The notes under the pieces: model-generated | Seen by the model: only the letters and a program-made list of their open reading frames with translations | Databases searched by the model: none | Told to the model about the DNA's origin: nothing | Part shown: positions 49,101 to 60,000 of the stretch, piece after piece | How the letters are laid out: every line of letters starts with the position of its first letter | Numbering within the stretch: position 1 is the stretch's first letter | Assembly (NCBI GenBank): GCA_004352715.1 | Contig: SCFE01000018.1 | Span: 818,672 to 882,671, forward strand | Direction: 5' to 3' | Length of the DNA: 64,000 nucleotides | Origin: Hofstenia miamia | Lineage: Eukaryota > Xenacoelomorpha > Acoela | Position numbers and translations under genes: made by a program

Positions 49101-50830
49101 TTATTGATGAATGCTACAAGACAGATCATGACTTAAGTAAATTGCTTGTAGAAGAAAAAAGCCTAATATGGAAAGGTAAAACTCGTATGGATGTTGCTGT
49201 TCGCGCAAATTGTAAAGCATTTTTAGCAACTGCCTGTGTACAAGCTTCTGTAGAAAGTTATTGGAAAGGTAATATGCGATGTAAGTTTCTACAAATTATT
49301 TGGTGTCTTTTAAATCCATTCGCAATTAAGAATCTTGATATTTCAATTAATTCCCGCGAAAAGTATATGGTAAGAAGCAATACGAAACAGCATGTTACTG
49401 CCGAAGATGATAAAGTACAGGAGGATTGTAGTTATGAAGACTTAGTGGAGTCTAAGCTTTTAGACTGCAATTCGGAAGGAGTTACTATATCTGATAATGC
49501 TGCAAGGGTTTTAATTGATAATGACGAAGACTTAAGTATGGAGGTGAGATTCTTCGCTCCATTGGAAAATATAGACGACTCTGAATCTGAGCAGATTCCT
49601 TATTGCGAAAAGCTTTCTCTATTTTATACTGCGCCTGTTACCAAATTTATTACACATTCAGCAGCGTATATCATTTTTCTATTTTTGTTTTCTTGGATGG
49701 TTTTGCAATTGCAGAGGTCAGAATCGGAAGACGATAAGAAAAAGCATCAGAATTTCGGAGAAACAGTCGTTGTAATTCTTGCAATATCTTATTCTGTTGA
49801 AGAAGTTCGTCAGCTTGTTACAGAAGATGCCCGCTGGTCGAAGAAATTAGTTTCATACCTTCAGTCAGAATGGAACATTATTGATGTTTGCTACTTAACT
49901 ATGATTTTCATTGCTTATACTATGAGTCTTTTAGATGAGCATGAAACTGCAGCAATTATTTACGGTTTGGTGACTTTGCTGCTCTGGATCAGAGTTATAC
50001 GACTTTATCAAGCTGTGGATCGACTAGGCCCCCTTTGGATTATGATGCGTAAAATGTTTAAGGAAATGCTTATTTTCATAACCGTTTTGGTAGTTTTTCT
50101 TTTAGGCTATGGCATCTGCACTGTTGCATTAATGCAAAAAAAGACTCCCAAAAAAAGCCTAAGCAAAATTCTCATGGAAGTATTCTTGATGCCTTCACTT
50201 CAAATGTTTGGGGAGTTGTTTCTTGAAAAGATTACAGATAGTAGCTATACTTCTTCTTCCAAATCATGCGGCTCCTCATGTAACAATACCGCAGATGGCG
50301 AACTATCTTCTGGTCAAGCAAGCTTTCAGGCCTCGTTAACGGTTTGGTTGTTAGCTGGATATTTACTTCTTGGCAATGTCTTAATTCTAAATTTATTGAT
50401 AGCAATATTCGGCCACATATACGAAATTGTTGCAGAGAATTCTACTATTGAGTGGAAAAACGAGATGTATTTGTTGTGTGAAGAATATTCTGAGAAACCT
50501 GTACTTCCACCTCCCTTCAGTATGGTAGAGACTATAGTTACTGCGCTTAAGGCCATTTGTATTCATGAAGACAATGAAAAAAGCCTCCCTCCAGTTATGT
50601 TGGAAAGGCTACGAATCTTTGAAAGTTATTGTGCTGGTCTTTATCGAAATGAAAAGGAGTCCCGGAAGACCCTGGATGAGAACATCCGCACCCTCTCAGA
50701 ACACGCTGAAGAAGAAATGGAAAAAATTAATGACATGATCAACATTGTCGACTTCCTAAGACAGGACTTGGAATCCGAAGAGCATAAATGTAAAACCAAA
50801 AAGCGTTCTAAGAAACCTAAAACCACTTGA
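43398..50830 (+). CDS. TRPM: TRPM-family cation channel (two coding exons: 43398-43838 and 47741-50830)
   Basis: A 1,176-residue subunit of a tetrameric plasma-membrane cation channel. Exon 1 ends ...GLTK at GTAAAG, and exon 2 resumes at VVGEAVKQ after TTATTTTTAG; both junctions are phase 0 and restore the TRPM motif GTNxGxxKxVGEAV. The melastatin homology regions run from about 45 to 660 (IPIVVVLVGGNENS, KLFMECGFVMKDFLTARRLE, WAILANRKDMSLFFWAHAKE). S1 is near 787-805, S2 819-835, S3 861-877, S4 883-905, S5 921-945, the pore helix and FGE filter about 960-972, a Cys pair 990/994 in the outer pore, and S6 1013-1040. The TRP helix is 1047-1070 (IEWKNEMYLL, LPPPF) and a coiled coil spans about 1115-1160, then a lysine-rich end. 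E835, Q838, N859 and D862 occupy the S2-S3 positions that bind calcium in TRPM2/4/5/8. There is no alpha-kinase or NUDT9 domain. The FGE filter resembles the TRPM1/3/6/7 group, which passes divalent cations. Confidence 0.95.
44860..45050 (-). repeat. Possible tRNA-derived SINE
   Basis: On the minus strand, GAGCAAAGCGGTAAGAGGC near 45018 resembles a Pol III A box. TCAGAGAGCTGA is directly repeated at 44927-44938 and 44984-44995. No convincing B box or A-rich tail was found. Confidence 0.25.
46113..46140. repeat. (TA)n microsatellite in the TRPM intron
   Basis: Uninterrupted TA run. Confidence 0.95.
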
Positions 50831-52204
50831 TTTGTAGTTGTTGTTTTATTTATTATCTACATTATCTTTGTTGTAATGCTTAAAGAATTTTATAAATTCG
50901 GCTTTTCAGAGATGTTTATATGCATTGTGGTTATCGTTTAATAATACATTTGAAAAACAATTTGATAACCCAATCTGTAGAATGAAATCTTTAGTAGCTC
51001 AATTTATTCTAGTCCCACATATTTTAGTGTCGCCAGAAGCTAGGCAAAAGTCGTTTTTTGTGGGTTGATTGGAAACTTTTGAAAATTGTTTATTTTACCA
51101 TATAAAATTCATAATCGTTGAGTTGTTTACATGTATATAGCGGAAGCGATAATTTTGTTGTGTGTCAACATTTCGCTTAAATTTAAATCAGTTTACATAA
51201 ATTTTATGTATTTGCATTGTTCAATTTGATAGATAACAGACATCATGCTACCGACCAGGTATGTGTGAGATTTATTTTGATTATATGGTTTTCATAATTT
51301 GGGTAATCGGGTTGTTGTTTTTACTTTGGATTCATAATGCCTTTAGTAAGCTCATTTCATGTTTTTTAAGGCAATCGTATTGAAATGGTTTTTCGTCTCG
51401 TGTTTCTTTGAAAATCACTAATTTTTGGCATTGTTTAGGATTAAAATTATTGACAACGCGTTTGAATGGTTAATTACTTTTCAATGAAATGAGTAATCAT
51501 TGTGCAAAAACACTCAAGAAGTGACGCAAAATATAGAGCAAACTTCATAATTTCGTAATATACTTTGGTGAGCGTCAGTATAATATTACTAAGTAATTGT
51601 TAAAATTTCAGTAATTGCGCCTTTGTAATAATATAAAAATTATTCTTACAATAAAAACAAAGAAATTTTTACAAAACATTAAAATTCATGTGCGACCAAA
51701 ACACTAGTGAGTCCGCGAACACGAAACCCTAATTGCTTACCATTAATGTGTTTGTTTTGTTGTGCTGAATGTCTAAGGTGCAATCGTTGGGCATCACACT
51801 CGGTTTAGTAAACTCTACAAATGTAGTCAATATATTGTGGGACACACTCCTTTGTTGTATGATTATAAGCTATAAACCGCAAAATTGACTTGTTTCTTTT
51901 AAATGGCGCTAGATGTTCGCTGTTTGCTAATTTTTTGTTTACTCACGTATATTCAGTGAATAGTGTGCTTTTTCTGGTTTCAGACACTGAGTATCATATT
52001 TTTCCCATAACTACACATCTGACTTTATAAACTAATATAGTTCAAGTAAAAAAAGTGGCGTAAACAAACCGTAAATTTCGATTGCATTGAAATCGAAAAC
52101 AATAGGCTGTTTTCCGATTCGTCAATAAATTTCAAATATAGTCCTCGATGTGAATGTGCTCTCTAGACAATAATTTTGGCCATTCGTTTAATTGGATCCA
52201 TACG
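50831..52204. other. TRPM 3' flank and intergenic DNA
   Basis: No canonical AATAAA lies in the first 180 bases after the TRPM stop; AATACA near 50942 is the nearest variant. Nothing else is recognised. Confidence 0.5.
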
Positions 52205-52470
52205 TTCCACGGTCTGGCTCAAGAACAGAGGATTACCATTCCTTCATGACTCGAGAATGGTCCTGATTTGAACCCCCTTGAAAATTTATGGATTTTGATG
52301 ATGACAAAATGGGACTATGGCAAATGCAACTCATTGATGTGGTGTATGGAAACAACTTATGAAAACTTGCCAGATTGAATGAAGGGTATTGAGGCTGTTC
52401 TAAGACACATGGCTATTCGAAGAATTTTTATTTTAACGAAAATCATTTAAACTACTTTGAGCCGACTTGC
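52205..52470 (+). pseudogene. Tc1-type transposase C-terminal remnant
   Basis: Broken frames give WLKNRGLPFLHDSRMV, then a decayed LNPLENLWILMM (canonical SPDLNPIENLW, with the catalytic glutamate), YENLPD and IEAVLRHMAIRR. This is the order of the Tc1/mariner C-terminus. The region has stops, and no inverted repeats were found. It lies between TRPM and NOL9 on the same strand. Confidence 0.75.
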
Positions 52471-53398
52471 ATTAACTTCTTTTATGTGTATGTACAGTTG
52501 ATGATCGTATGCCTAATACATTTTACTTCAATTTACGGTTTTCTCACATTGATATTAAACACTGCATTATTTAGACAAATATTTCATGAGAATAAATAAA
52601 ATTTGAACTAACTTTTAAAGTTTATCTGTGAAAAGGTAAAAAATTAGTCAAATATTTAATGTTCCAAGACTTTTTGCCGTACCTATAACTGCTACAGTGG
52701 ATTTGAAAGTGGACTTTCGTCTGTCCTAAAAACATCATGAAAATAGTAGCTTACCCAGTCAGTTGCAAAATTTCGTCTCCTCTTCATGAAGGGAAGTTAA
52801 TTATAGAATATTTTCGGGAATTCTTTTAAAAAATGCCAACTTTCTTCTAATGCTTTTGCACTGCAGACGCACTGACATTCTTTACACGTTTGTGTATTAT
52901 GGATTCTTTTTATATAAGGTAAAATAAAAGAAGTTAAAAACAAAAACATCAAATACCCTTACGCGTCACATTTTTACTTAAGCTATACAAACTCATAAGT
53001 TTTCGTCAATATGAAACGTTCATAACTTGTTTGCTAACTGCAGAAATGTGTATTTTTGCAGTAAGCCGATTTTAATTGACAGAATTATCAGATAAATGTT
53101 TCAGTAAAATTTTGCTGTTTATTGGCAATTAAGCATATAAATTCCACTTCAAGTCACAAGGTGCGTTGTTCTATTGTAAATATAGCCAAAGTTGATTAGA
53201 GCATTATGTTTTAAACAGAGCACAAGTAATTCATGAGACGGAATTTAGCCAAACATGATTAGCACGTAATGCTACACGGCACACTAAGCACGAGTAATTT
53301 ATGGGGAAAATATTAACGCGATTTTGCAATCTTATATTGAATTTGGTAATTTTTTTGTATTGTAATTGATCTATGATTTTTATTAGTTTTTATTTTAG
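52471..53398. other. Intergenic DNA upstream of NOL9
   Basis: AT-rich DNA without a gene. It should hold the NOL9 promoter, but no distinct element is identifiable. Confidence 0.45.
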
Positions 53399-53404
53399 TG
53401 TTCA
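53385..53404 (+). promoter_or_regulatory. Splice acceptor directly before the NOL9 start codon
   Basis: A pyrimidine-rich tract ending TTTTTATTTTAG (AG at 53397-53398) leaves six bases (TGTTCA) before the ATG. The arrangement matches that of TRPM and suggests a trans-spliced leader or a 5' UTR intron. Confidence 0.45.
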
Positions 53405-55318
53405 ATGCCTGCCCCAACGGATGTGGTACGCTTTCCAAAAGAGGCAATATATGAAATAGATTTATCTACCAAATCAAAAAAGCCTGAAACGAAAGTAAAA
53501 ATTGATGAGTCTTCCTATTTGTGTAGAGACGCAAAGATTTTGAGGCTAAAAGACAAAAGCAAAAAACATTTACTGCTCTCGAAAAAAAAGTTGCGCAAGC
53601 TCAAAGAAGTTCGTAAAAGTCTAAAAATGCGAAAGCAGCCTCCTCAACATTCAACTTATGTCAGATTAGATGTCGACCTCGACTATGTCAGCGATGTAAC
53701 TGATTCAACCCATACAGAACCTCTAAACACGGAAGGTCCCCGTTATCTTTCTGGGACATTAAATAATTCCAACTTTGTTTTTTGCAATGTGCCTATTTTT
53801 GTACATGGAGTGTTTGGAATTAGGGTTGTATTCGGAGAAATCGAAATTGGCGGTTACTTATTGTCAAACAATAGTGATGAAAATAATCTACTTCCCATTT
53901 TCGCCCCTTTGACACATGCGGCTGTAAGTATTTTTCCTCATAAAATGTGTAGTGATCTTGCTGCAATGAAGGAGTATTTACCTGTTGAATCACCAGGCGT
54001 AATGATTGAAGTCTTCAAGTGGGATAGTCCACTGCCACTTGTGTTTAAGAAAATTCAGAAATTCGAAAAATTATTCTCTGTTCCCAGCACTCCATTTAAT
54101 GCTCCTTTCAGTGATCTCTCAGTATATTTAACAACCAATTCTAAGGCCAAACACATCCAATATCCCGCAGATTTCATTCATTCATTTGTGAATTCTGTGC
54201 AGACGACTACATGTCCTGTAATTGTTTGTTCTGGTGTACAAAATTCAGGAAAGTCTACAATGTCCATCTATTGTGTTAATAAACTCTTGACAACTCATTC
54301 CAAGGTTGTGTATCTAGACTGTGATCCAGGTCAGTGCGAATTTACTCCACCAGAGTGCCTTTCAATAACACTGCTAGATTCACCTTTGTTTGGGCCTTCC
54401 TATACACACCTCCGCCAGCCGATGCATTCTTTGTTTTATGGTTGTTTATCGCCATCACATAATCCAAACAGATACATTGCGCTTATTCGTGATCTGTACA
54501 AATTTTATTGTGAAAATCTTTCTGAATATCCGCTGGTTATAAATCTCTGTGGTTATTTAGAGAACATTGGACTCGTTCTCAATGTCACCATCATAAGCAT
54601 TGTTAGATGCACACACTTATTTCAAGCTATTGACAATACTAATTCGAAGGTTCCTTTCTTGAATTTTGAGTATGTTCAACAAGCTGAGACTTGGAAGAAG
54701 GAAGAGTTTACTGATTTACCATCCTTCTCATACTTCCCTATGAATTTGGCTTGCAAAAATCTCAGCTCGCGTTCTCTTGTTTCTTTGAAGAATTCAATGA
54801 TGCGAGAGGTAGTCCTATTCTCTTATTTTTCAGACCGAATCAGTATATCATCCAATTCACACAGATTGCATTTTAACAAAATTATCAATGTGTCTTTTTC
54901 TGACGTCATAGTACGGTTCATGTCTTCACCAATATCACCTGATCTTACTCTGCATTCTGTTAATGCTACATTAGTCGGTTTGTGCATCCCTAGTCAATCT
55001 TACCCCTATTTAGAATGTGAAAAAACGCAATTAAAGGTTAAAGAACCTAAATCTGCAGACGTAAATGAAGAATGCATTGGCTTTGCCATTGTGCACTCAA
55101 TTTCTCGTGAAGAGCAATTGTTCAATGTTGTTACACCAGTATCAGATCTGTCAGCAGTAATCAGTATTTGCAGAGGTGGACAAGGCTTGCCAAAATCTAT
55201 GTTTGAGCTGCAAGTTTCTCGAACATCCAGTGACGAATCTGTTCCGTATTTATCATCGCAGTTTTTGTCAAATGTCGTTGGAAGTGGATCAATTCTGCAA
55301 CGCAGTTACAAAAAATAG
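53405..55318 (+). CDS. NOL9: Polynucleotide 5'-hydroxyl-kinase NOL9/Grc3
   Basis: A 637-residue nucleolar RNA kinase. In characterised species, NOL9/Grc3 phosphorylates the 5'-OH end created when Las1 cleaves ITS2 during large-subunit rRNA maturation. A lysine-rich N-terminal stretch (about 50-77) suits a nucleolar signal. Residues 110-240 form the beta-rich N-terminal domain. The P-loop kinase core has a Walker A GVQNSGKST at 277-285 (family form GxxNSGKST), VVYLDCDPGQCEFTPPECLS at 301-320 (the Walker B/DxDxGQxEFTPPG motif), then LRQPMHSLFYG and PLVINLCGYLENIGL near 376-390. The C-terminal domain follows to residue 637. The length equals that of the yeast protein and is somewhat shorter than human NOL9. 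The coding region has no intron. The start was chosen as the first ATG after the splice acceptor, and the basic region follows it as in relatives. A LAS1 partner gene is not in the window. Confidence 0.95.
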   Translation: MPAPTDVVRFPKEAIYEIDLSTKSKKPETKVKIDESSYLCRDAKILRLKDKSKKHLLLSKKKLRKLKEVRKSLKMRKQPPQHSTYVRLDVDLDYVSDVTDSTHTEPLNTEGPRYLSGTLNNSNFVFCNVPIFVHGVFGIRVVFGEIEIGGYLLSNNSDENNLLPIFAPLTHAAVSIFPHKMCSDLAAMKEYLPVESPGVMIEVFKWDSPLPLVFKKIQKFEKLFSVPSTPFNAPFSDLSVYLTTNSKAKHIQYPADFIHSFVNSVQTTTCPVIVCSGVQNSGKSTMSIYCVNKLLTTHSKVVYLDCDPGQCEFTPPECLSITLLDSPLFGPSYTHLRQPMHSLFYGCLSPSHNPNRYIALIRDLYKFYCENLSEYPLVINLCGYLENIGLVLNVTIISIVRCTHLFQAIDNTNSKVPFLNFEYVQQAETWKKEEFTDLPSFSYFPMNLACKNLSSRSLVSLKNSMMREVVLFSYFSDRISISSNSHRLHFNKIINVSFSDVIVRFMSSPISPDLTLHSVNATLVGLCIPSQSYPYLECEKTQLKVKEPKSADVNEECIGFAIVHSISREEQLFNVVTPVSDLSAVISICRGGQGLPKSMFELQVSRTSSDESVPYLSSQFLSNVVGSGSILQRSYKK

Positions 55319-55530
55319 TTTTACAATTTTGAACACGCTTTGTTTTTTCAATGTTTGAAAATGTAAAATAAGTGTAAACTATTATGTTTTGTTTTGTATT
55401 GTTTTATGTGACCTCATTACCTCAAGTTGTTAAATGCGTAAAAGATGTTTACCGCCAATTTTCCTACAATCTGTAAAAAAATTATAATATCATCCTGTGT
55501 CATTAGTATAATACTAACAATCACTGCTGT
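55319..55530. other. NOL9 3' flank
   Basis: AAAATAAG at 55364 is a possible weak polyadenylation signal; there is no AATAAA until about 55644. Confidence 0.4.
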
Positions 55531-55693
55531 CAAGGGCGGATCCGAGAGGGTGACTTGGGTAGCTAGTCACCCCCAGCCTCAATTTCAAATGACGCCTATA
55601 CACATTTTGGGTGCTACTTGATTCTTTTGTACCTATTTCAAAAATAAAAACCAGCATAGCTCCCTATTATTAACCCTGTTTACCTATTTATCA

Positions 55694-55701
55694 CTTAGTA
55701 A
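55694..55701. repeat. 8-bp target-site duplication (left)
   Basis: CTTAGTAA, repeated exactly at 56031-56038 across the MITE; an 8-bp duplication is the hAT hallmark. Confidence 0.93.
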
Positions 55702-56030
55702 CAGACTTGTCAACGAGCCGAGCCGAGCCGAGCCGATCTTGAGCGAAGTATTTGATATACAAAGAGCCCAAAGCGAGCCTATTTTAGGTAAAGCCAGTTT
55801 ATAGTTCTGCTTGTTAATTTGATTATGGAGATTTTTCTTATTTTTTGCAGTCAGCATGCCTTTCCTATAATCTTAGTAAAGAAATGTTTATCAAATAATA
55901 GGAAGAGCTATGTAAAAAATTCTTTGAGCACAATATTTTAAAAAAATACCGAGCTAAAACGAGCCTCATTCAAAGATTTTATGTGGCGAGCCGAGCCGAG
56001 CTTGGAAATGTCGGCTCCTTGACAAGTCTG
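55702..56030 (+). mobile_element. hAT-type MITE, copy B, with perfect target-site duplication
   Basis: Starts CAGACTTGTCAACGAGCC and ends GGCTCCTTGACAAGTCTG, with sub-terminal tandem CGAGC repeats on both sides (four at the left, two near the right). It is flanked by CTTAGTAA on both sides. The interior matches copy A (37265-37526) in inverted orientation. At 329 bases it has no coding capacity, so it depended on a transposase supplied elsewhere. Confidence 0.95.
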
Positions 56031-56038
56031 CTTAGTAA
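56031..56038. repeat. 8-bp target-site duplication (right)
   Basis: CTTAGTAA, identical to 55694-55701. Confidence 0.93.
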
Positions 56039-57015
56039 ATATTAGTGTCATTGACATCACGAAAGTCAAATTGACGGTTTAATTTTGTATTGATGCGTTT
56101 TAACTTTTAGTTTCGTTTTCTGTTCAAAACCAATCACCATTAGCTAAATGTATACATGTTTTTATTTGAACATTGAAACCTGGAAAAGCAAAGAGGCCCA
56201 GATCCTTTTTCAAATCCTTTTGAACAATCCTATGAAAGAAATTTTTGTGCCATTATGTGTTGCTTATTATCCGTTCGAAGTAAAAATTCGCATCAAGAAA
56301 TCCTGAAGATCAATTGGAAACTCATAGCTGGTCATTGCCATGTCAACTGCAATAAGTTGCAAGTGTGATAATGCGATTATGTTATTAAACGTAAAACATT
56401 GTTGTCATTTTAATTAGATATGCTGAAGCGGATATTGAAATGACGTACATTAACAATGTTGAAAATCGTAAATGTTTTTGATGTTGTGCGGGTGTTACTA
56501 TTTTTTAAAATTTCACATCTTTAAGACATACCACAGCTTTTATATTTTTTAGAATTTTCGATCTTCCCCTAAGAGAGCATGCGCAGTAACGACTTTTAAC
56601 AGGTAATTATTCCATTATGATCACCTTCACACCAGCCACACATCCAGGAGTATTCATTAGAGAAGGCAACCTATGTCTCAATCTGATTTTCTAATGTATA
56701 TGCCCTTCTATTAGTTTTGGAATAAATTGGACATGTGTAAGATTGCATCAAGCCTTTGCCTAATGGAAATTAGTAGAAAATTTATATATCATGAAATATT
56801 ATAATGAGATTAACGTTGTGTGAAATAGATTATTTAGAAATTCATTTTTGTGTTTTCAAGCCTCTAGTGGTAGGCTTAATGCAATAGATCAAAAGTGACA
56901 TACCTTTGTGATTTATCCTATTGGATAGCGGGTTCTGGACCAACCTCTTTCTACCCATCCACTACATAGACAATTGCGAAAATTCGCTGGTGCCTGTTGC
57001 ATGGATCCGCCACTA

Positions 57016-60000
57016 CGTTGTATCTAGAAGTCAATGGTGACAGTCCATCTTTGAATCACATTTGCTGATTGTTAAAATATTGGGTTTTAGGCCTCATATT
57101 ATTTTTCAAAGGAAAAGATCAAAAAGAATATAGTCGATATTTAATTTTACCAAATTACGCAATTGAAATAAATTTTAAAGTTTAGACGTTTTCCTGGATT
57201 TTTCATCAAAAGGAAAATTTAATTTTTGATTGCAATTTCATAATGCAGTCATATTGCAGTTTTCCAGAAACATAATGTATTAATGCGATCTCTACAAAAC
57301 TTAAGACGATTTAATTATAAGCAGACTTTTTTTGTAAGCAACTACCTGCATAAAAAACAGAAATAATTTAGAAATTGAAAACTTCTTTTCAAAACAATTT
57401 TGAAAGTGTTTTTTGCATTTTCCATCAATTGTTCGAAACACACATACATAATTTTTTGTTTGGAAAATTTTTCATTTTTTATTGCTTCCTCTTTTGGCTA
57501 GTGAGAAGTAGTAAATTTTGGGGAGATATCAGTGTTTGACATCTTCCTTAATGTGGACAATGAAAATCTAATTTTTTGAAAATATTTCATTTTGGGATTT
57601 TAAAATTTCTAGCTAATTCTGAATTTTTTCTTGGACAAAGTAGTAAGTTTTTCATCACATCTATCTGAAAAAATCGTAAAAAAATTATTTTGAATTTTTT
57701 TGTCAACATTTCAAACCGAAAACCTAAAAATCAGTCTAAAAAGCACTAATTTTCACTGTAGATAAACTGTGATATGTAGCTAGGACTTAAGTTGAAGTAT
57801 TCTCAGACATTTTAAGAAGCCTTGATTTTATGACTCTCATAAATATTTAATTACTTTTCCCTAACACAGCATTTAGAAAATAATTCGTCAACCTAAAAAT
57901 ATTAAAATTTCTGAAAATATTTTTAGTTATTGTCCTAGCCATATTTTTATTGACAAAATGAGTGTAATTTGAGCACTGTAACTCTTCTTTGTCAAAGGAT
58001 ATAATTGAAAAACTAAAGACTTAAAAATTCATTAATTCGTTGCCATTGAAGCGCTAATTTGCTTAATAAATTTTTTAGCAAAAGTTCACGTATCAGTTTT
58101 GTGGTATAACATTTAGGAGGATTTATAAAAAATTTCATTACCCACGAGCAACCTTAATCTGGTTTACGTGCTCTAGAGTCCAATAAGATATGTTATCTTA
58201 AAGTTGCTGTCAGATATTACAAATATAGGCTAAAAGCAATTGTTTTTTAAGGGATCATTAATGAACGAATAGAATCCTTAACTCAATATGGTAGTTGTAA
58301 TAAACCCTCATAAACTTTAATTTAGCTTAATCGACAATGCTATGGTTATATGTTATGTAATATCACTAAGCATTCTGAAGCATCAATTTAATAGCATGAA
58401 TCAAATATCAATACACAGTTACTGTGTACGCAAATGTTGGCATATTTGATTTTCGCAGCATTTAAAATAGGTTGTATTGAGAAATATGCAGTGATGGAAG
58501 TAATCAAATACAATTATTTTAAATAGGTCACATTAATGTGGTAACTCATGACGTGGAAACATTTTATAAGTAGTGAATTTGAATCTTATTCAGGCTTTCA
58601 GAGTTGCTAACAGCATCATTGAATATTGTTAGGTACTTTCCGAATATAGGTTTTTTCTTATTAGCAATAACGACTGAATGTATTTTGAAATCGAATATTA
58701 AGTCCTTAAACCCAAAATAATATTATTAGGGAGTGTTGCTTGACCTTAATTACACTTTAATTTCAATTTAAATTTCTTTACATCATCGAAATGAAAGGAT
58801 TATGCAGAATTATCTTAATGTCCAGAAAATTTCTTGCAGCAGTGCAGAAGTATATAAAAAAGATTCATAATTATAAACAGTACAATTTACGTCATTTAAG
58901 ATATTTCATCTTTCAATTAAATCAAACCACTAAACTAGAAAATTATCAGGAAACACAAACCTTAGAGTCCAAAGTGTAGATAAAATAGCTTTGAAGAAAT
59001 CAATCAAAACAAATTTTATACGTCAAAATTGATAATGTATTAGTTAAAAGCTTGAGCTCACTGATTGCAAACAGCGCGTTAGTTTGCAAACTGCAGTTCA
59101 TGACTGATAAAAGTATAATTTTTCATAATTATACTATGCAGGATGATGAAAAAATACAGAACCTAAATATTTCAATATAATTTTTAATATTGTAGTATTG
59201 CAAAAAGGCTTTTGTTCTACCATGTCTTGCCCAATGTAAGAAAGAATTTTGCATCGATGTCTATTTTGCTAGCATTTCATATAAAGAAGTGCAAGGGTGT
59301 TTTTGGAAAAAGCTTCCATGTCATCATGCGCCATCAAAAAGCGCAATTATTTACTGTATTCAGGAGTTTTGGAACAAATATGACTTTTATGTGGAATGAA
59401 ATTCAATGACTTGAACTTTGCGGATGGCAGCACAGAAACTGATGTTGAACCCTATTTTACCTGAGGGGATGGGGGATTTAACCCCCTTCCCTTCCATATT
59501 CTTAGATATAACTGAGACCGTTTTTTTTAATAAAGTATCCTTTCATGACTTTTTTCTTTAACTTGTGACGAAAAATTATGCAGATAGCGTCAATGGTTAC
59601 AAGGTTATAGCAATTTAAGAAAGTCCATGAAAAATGATATTTTTTGAGAGTTTCAAAAATAACAATTTTAGATGTAAGAGCTATAAATTGAGACCAATGC
59701 ATAATTTTGATTGCAAAATTATAGTTAAATGTTTTTTATGTTTTACTTGCATTATAAACTTTTTTAGTAATATTTCTAACATTTTGTATCAATAACAAGA
59801 AATTTGGAAAATTTGATACATAACCTAATAAATATGCGCATAATTTGCATGTGAATTATCGTAACGCAAAATGTTTTTGCCAAGTTATACCACACATCAC
59901 ATGTCAAAGTATCTCCACACCAAATTTGGCCTTAATCGGATGTACTGTTTCTGAGATCTTAACGGGCCAAATCTTATTACTTGACCTTCCAGCAAGTGGT

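Larger units (their letters stand above)
55531..57015. mobile_element. Possible hAT-derived composite with GGCGGATCC ends
   Basis: CAAGGGCGGATCC at 55531-55543 and GGATCCGCCACTA at 57003-57015 form short inverted ends of a type common in hAT elements (CAGTGGCGGATCC). The 1.5-kb interval contains the nested hAT MITE copy B. No transposase motif or matching 8-bp duplication was found, so the ends may belong to two different remnants. Confidence 0.4.

Noticed and set aside
48067-50826. Several 60-76 codon frames on both strands
   Set aside because: Shadows of the TRPM exon in other frames.
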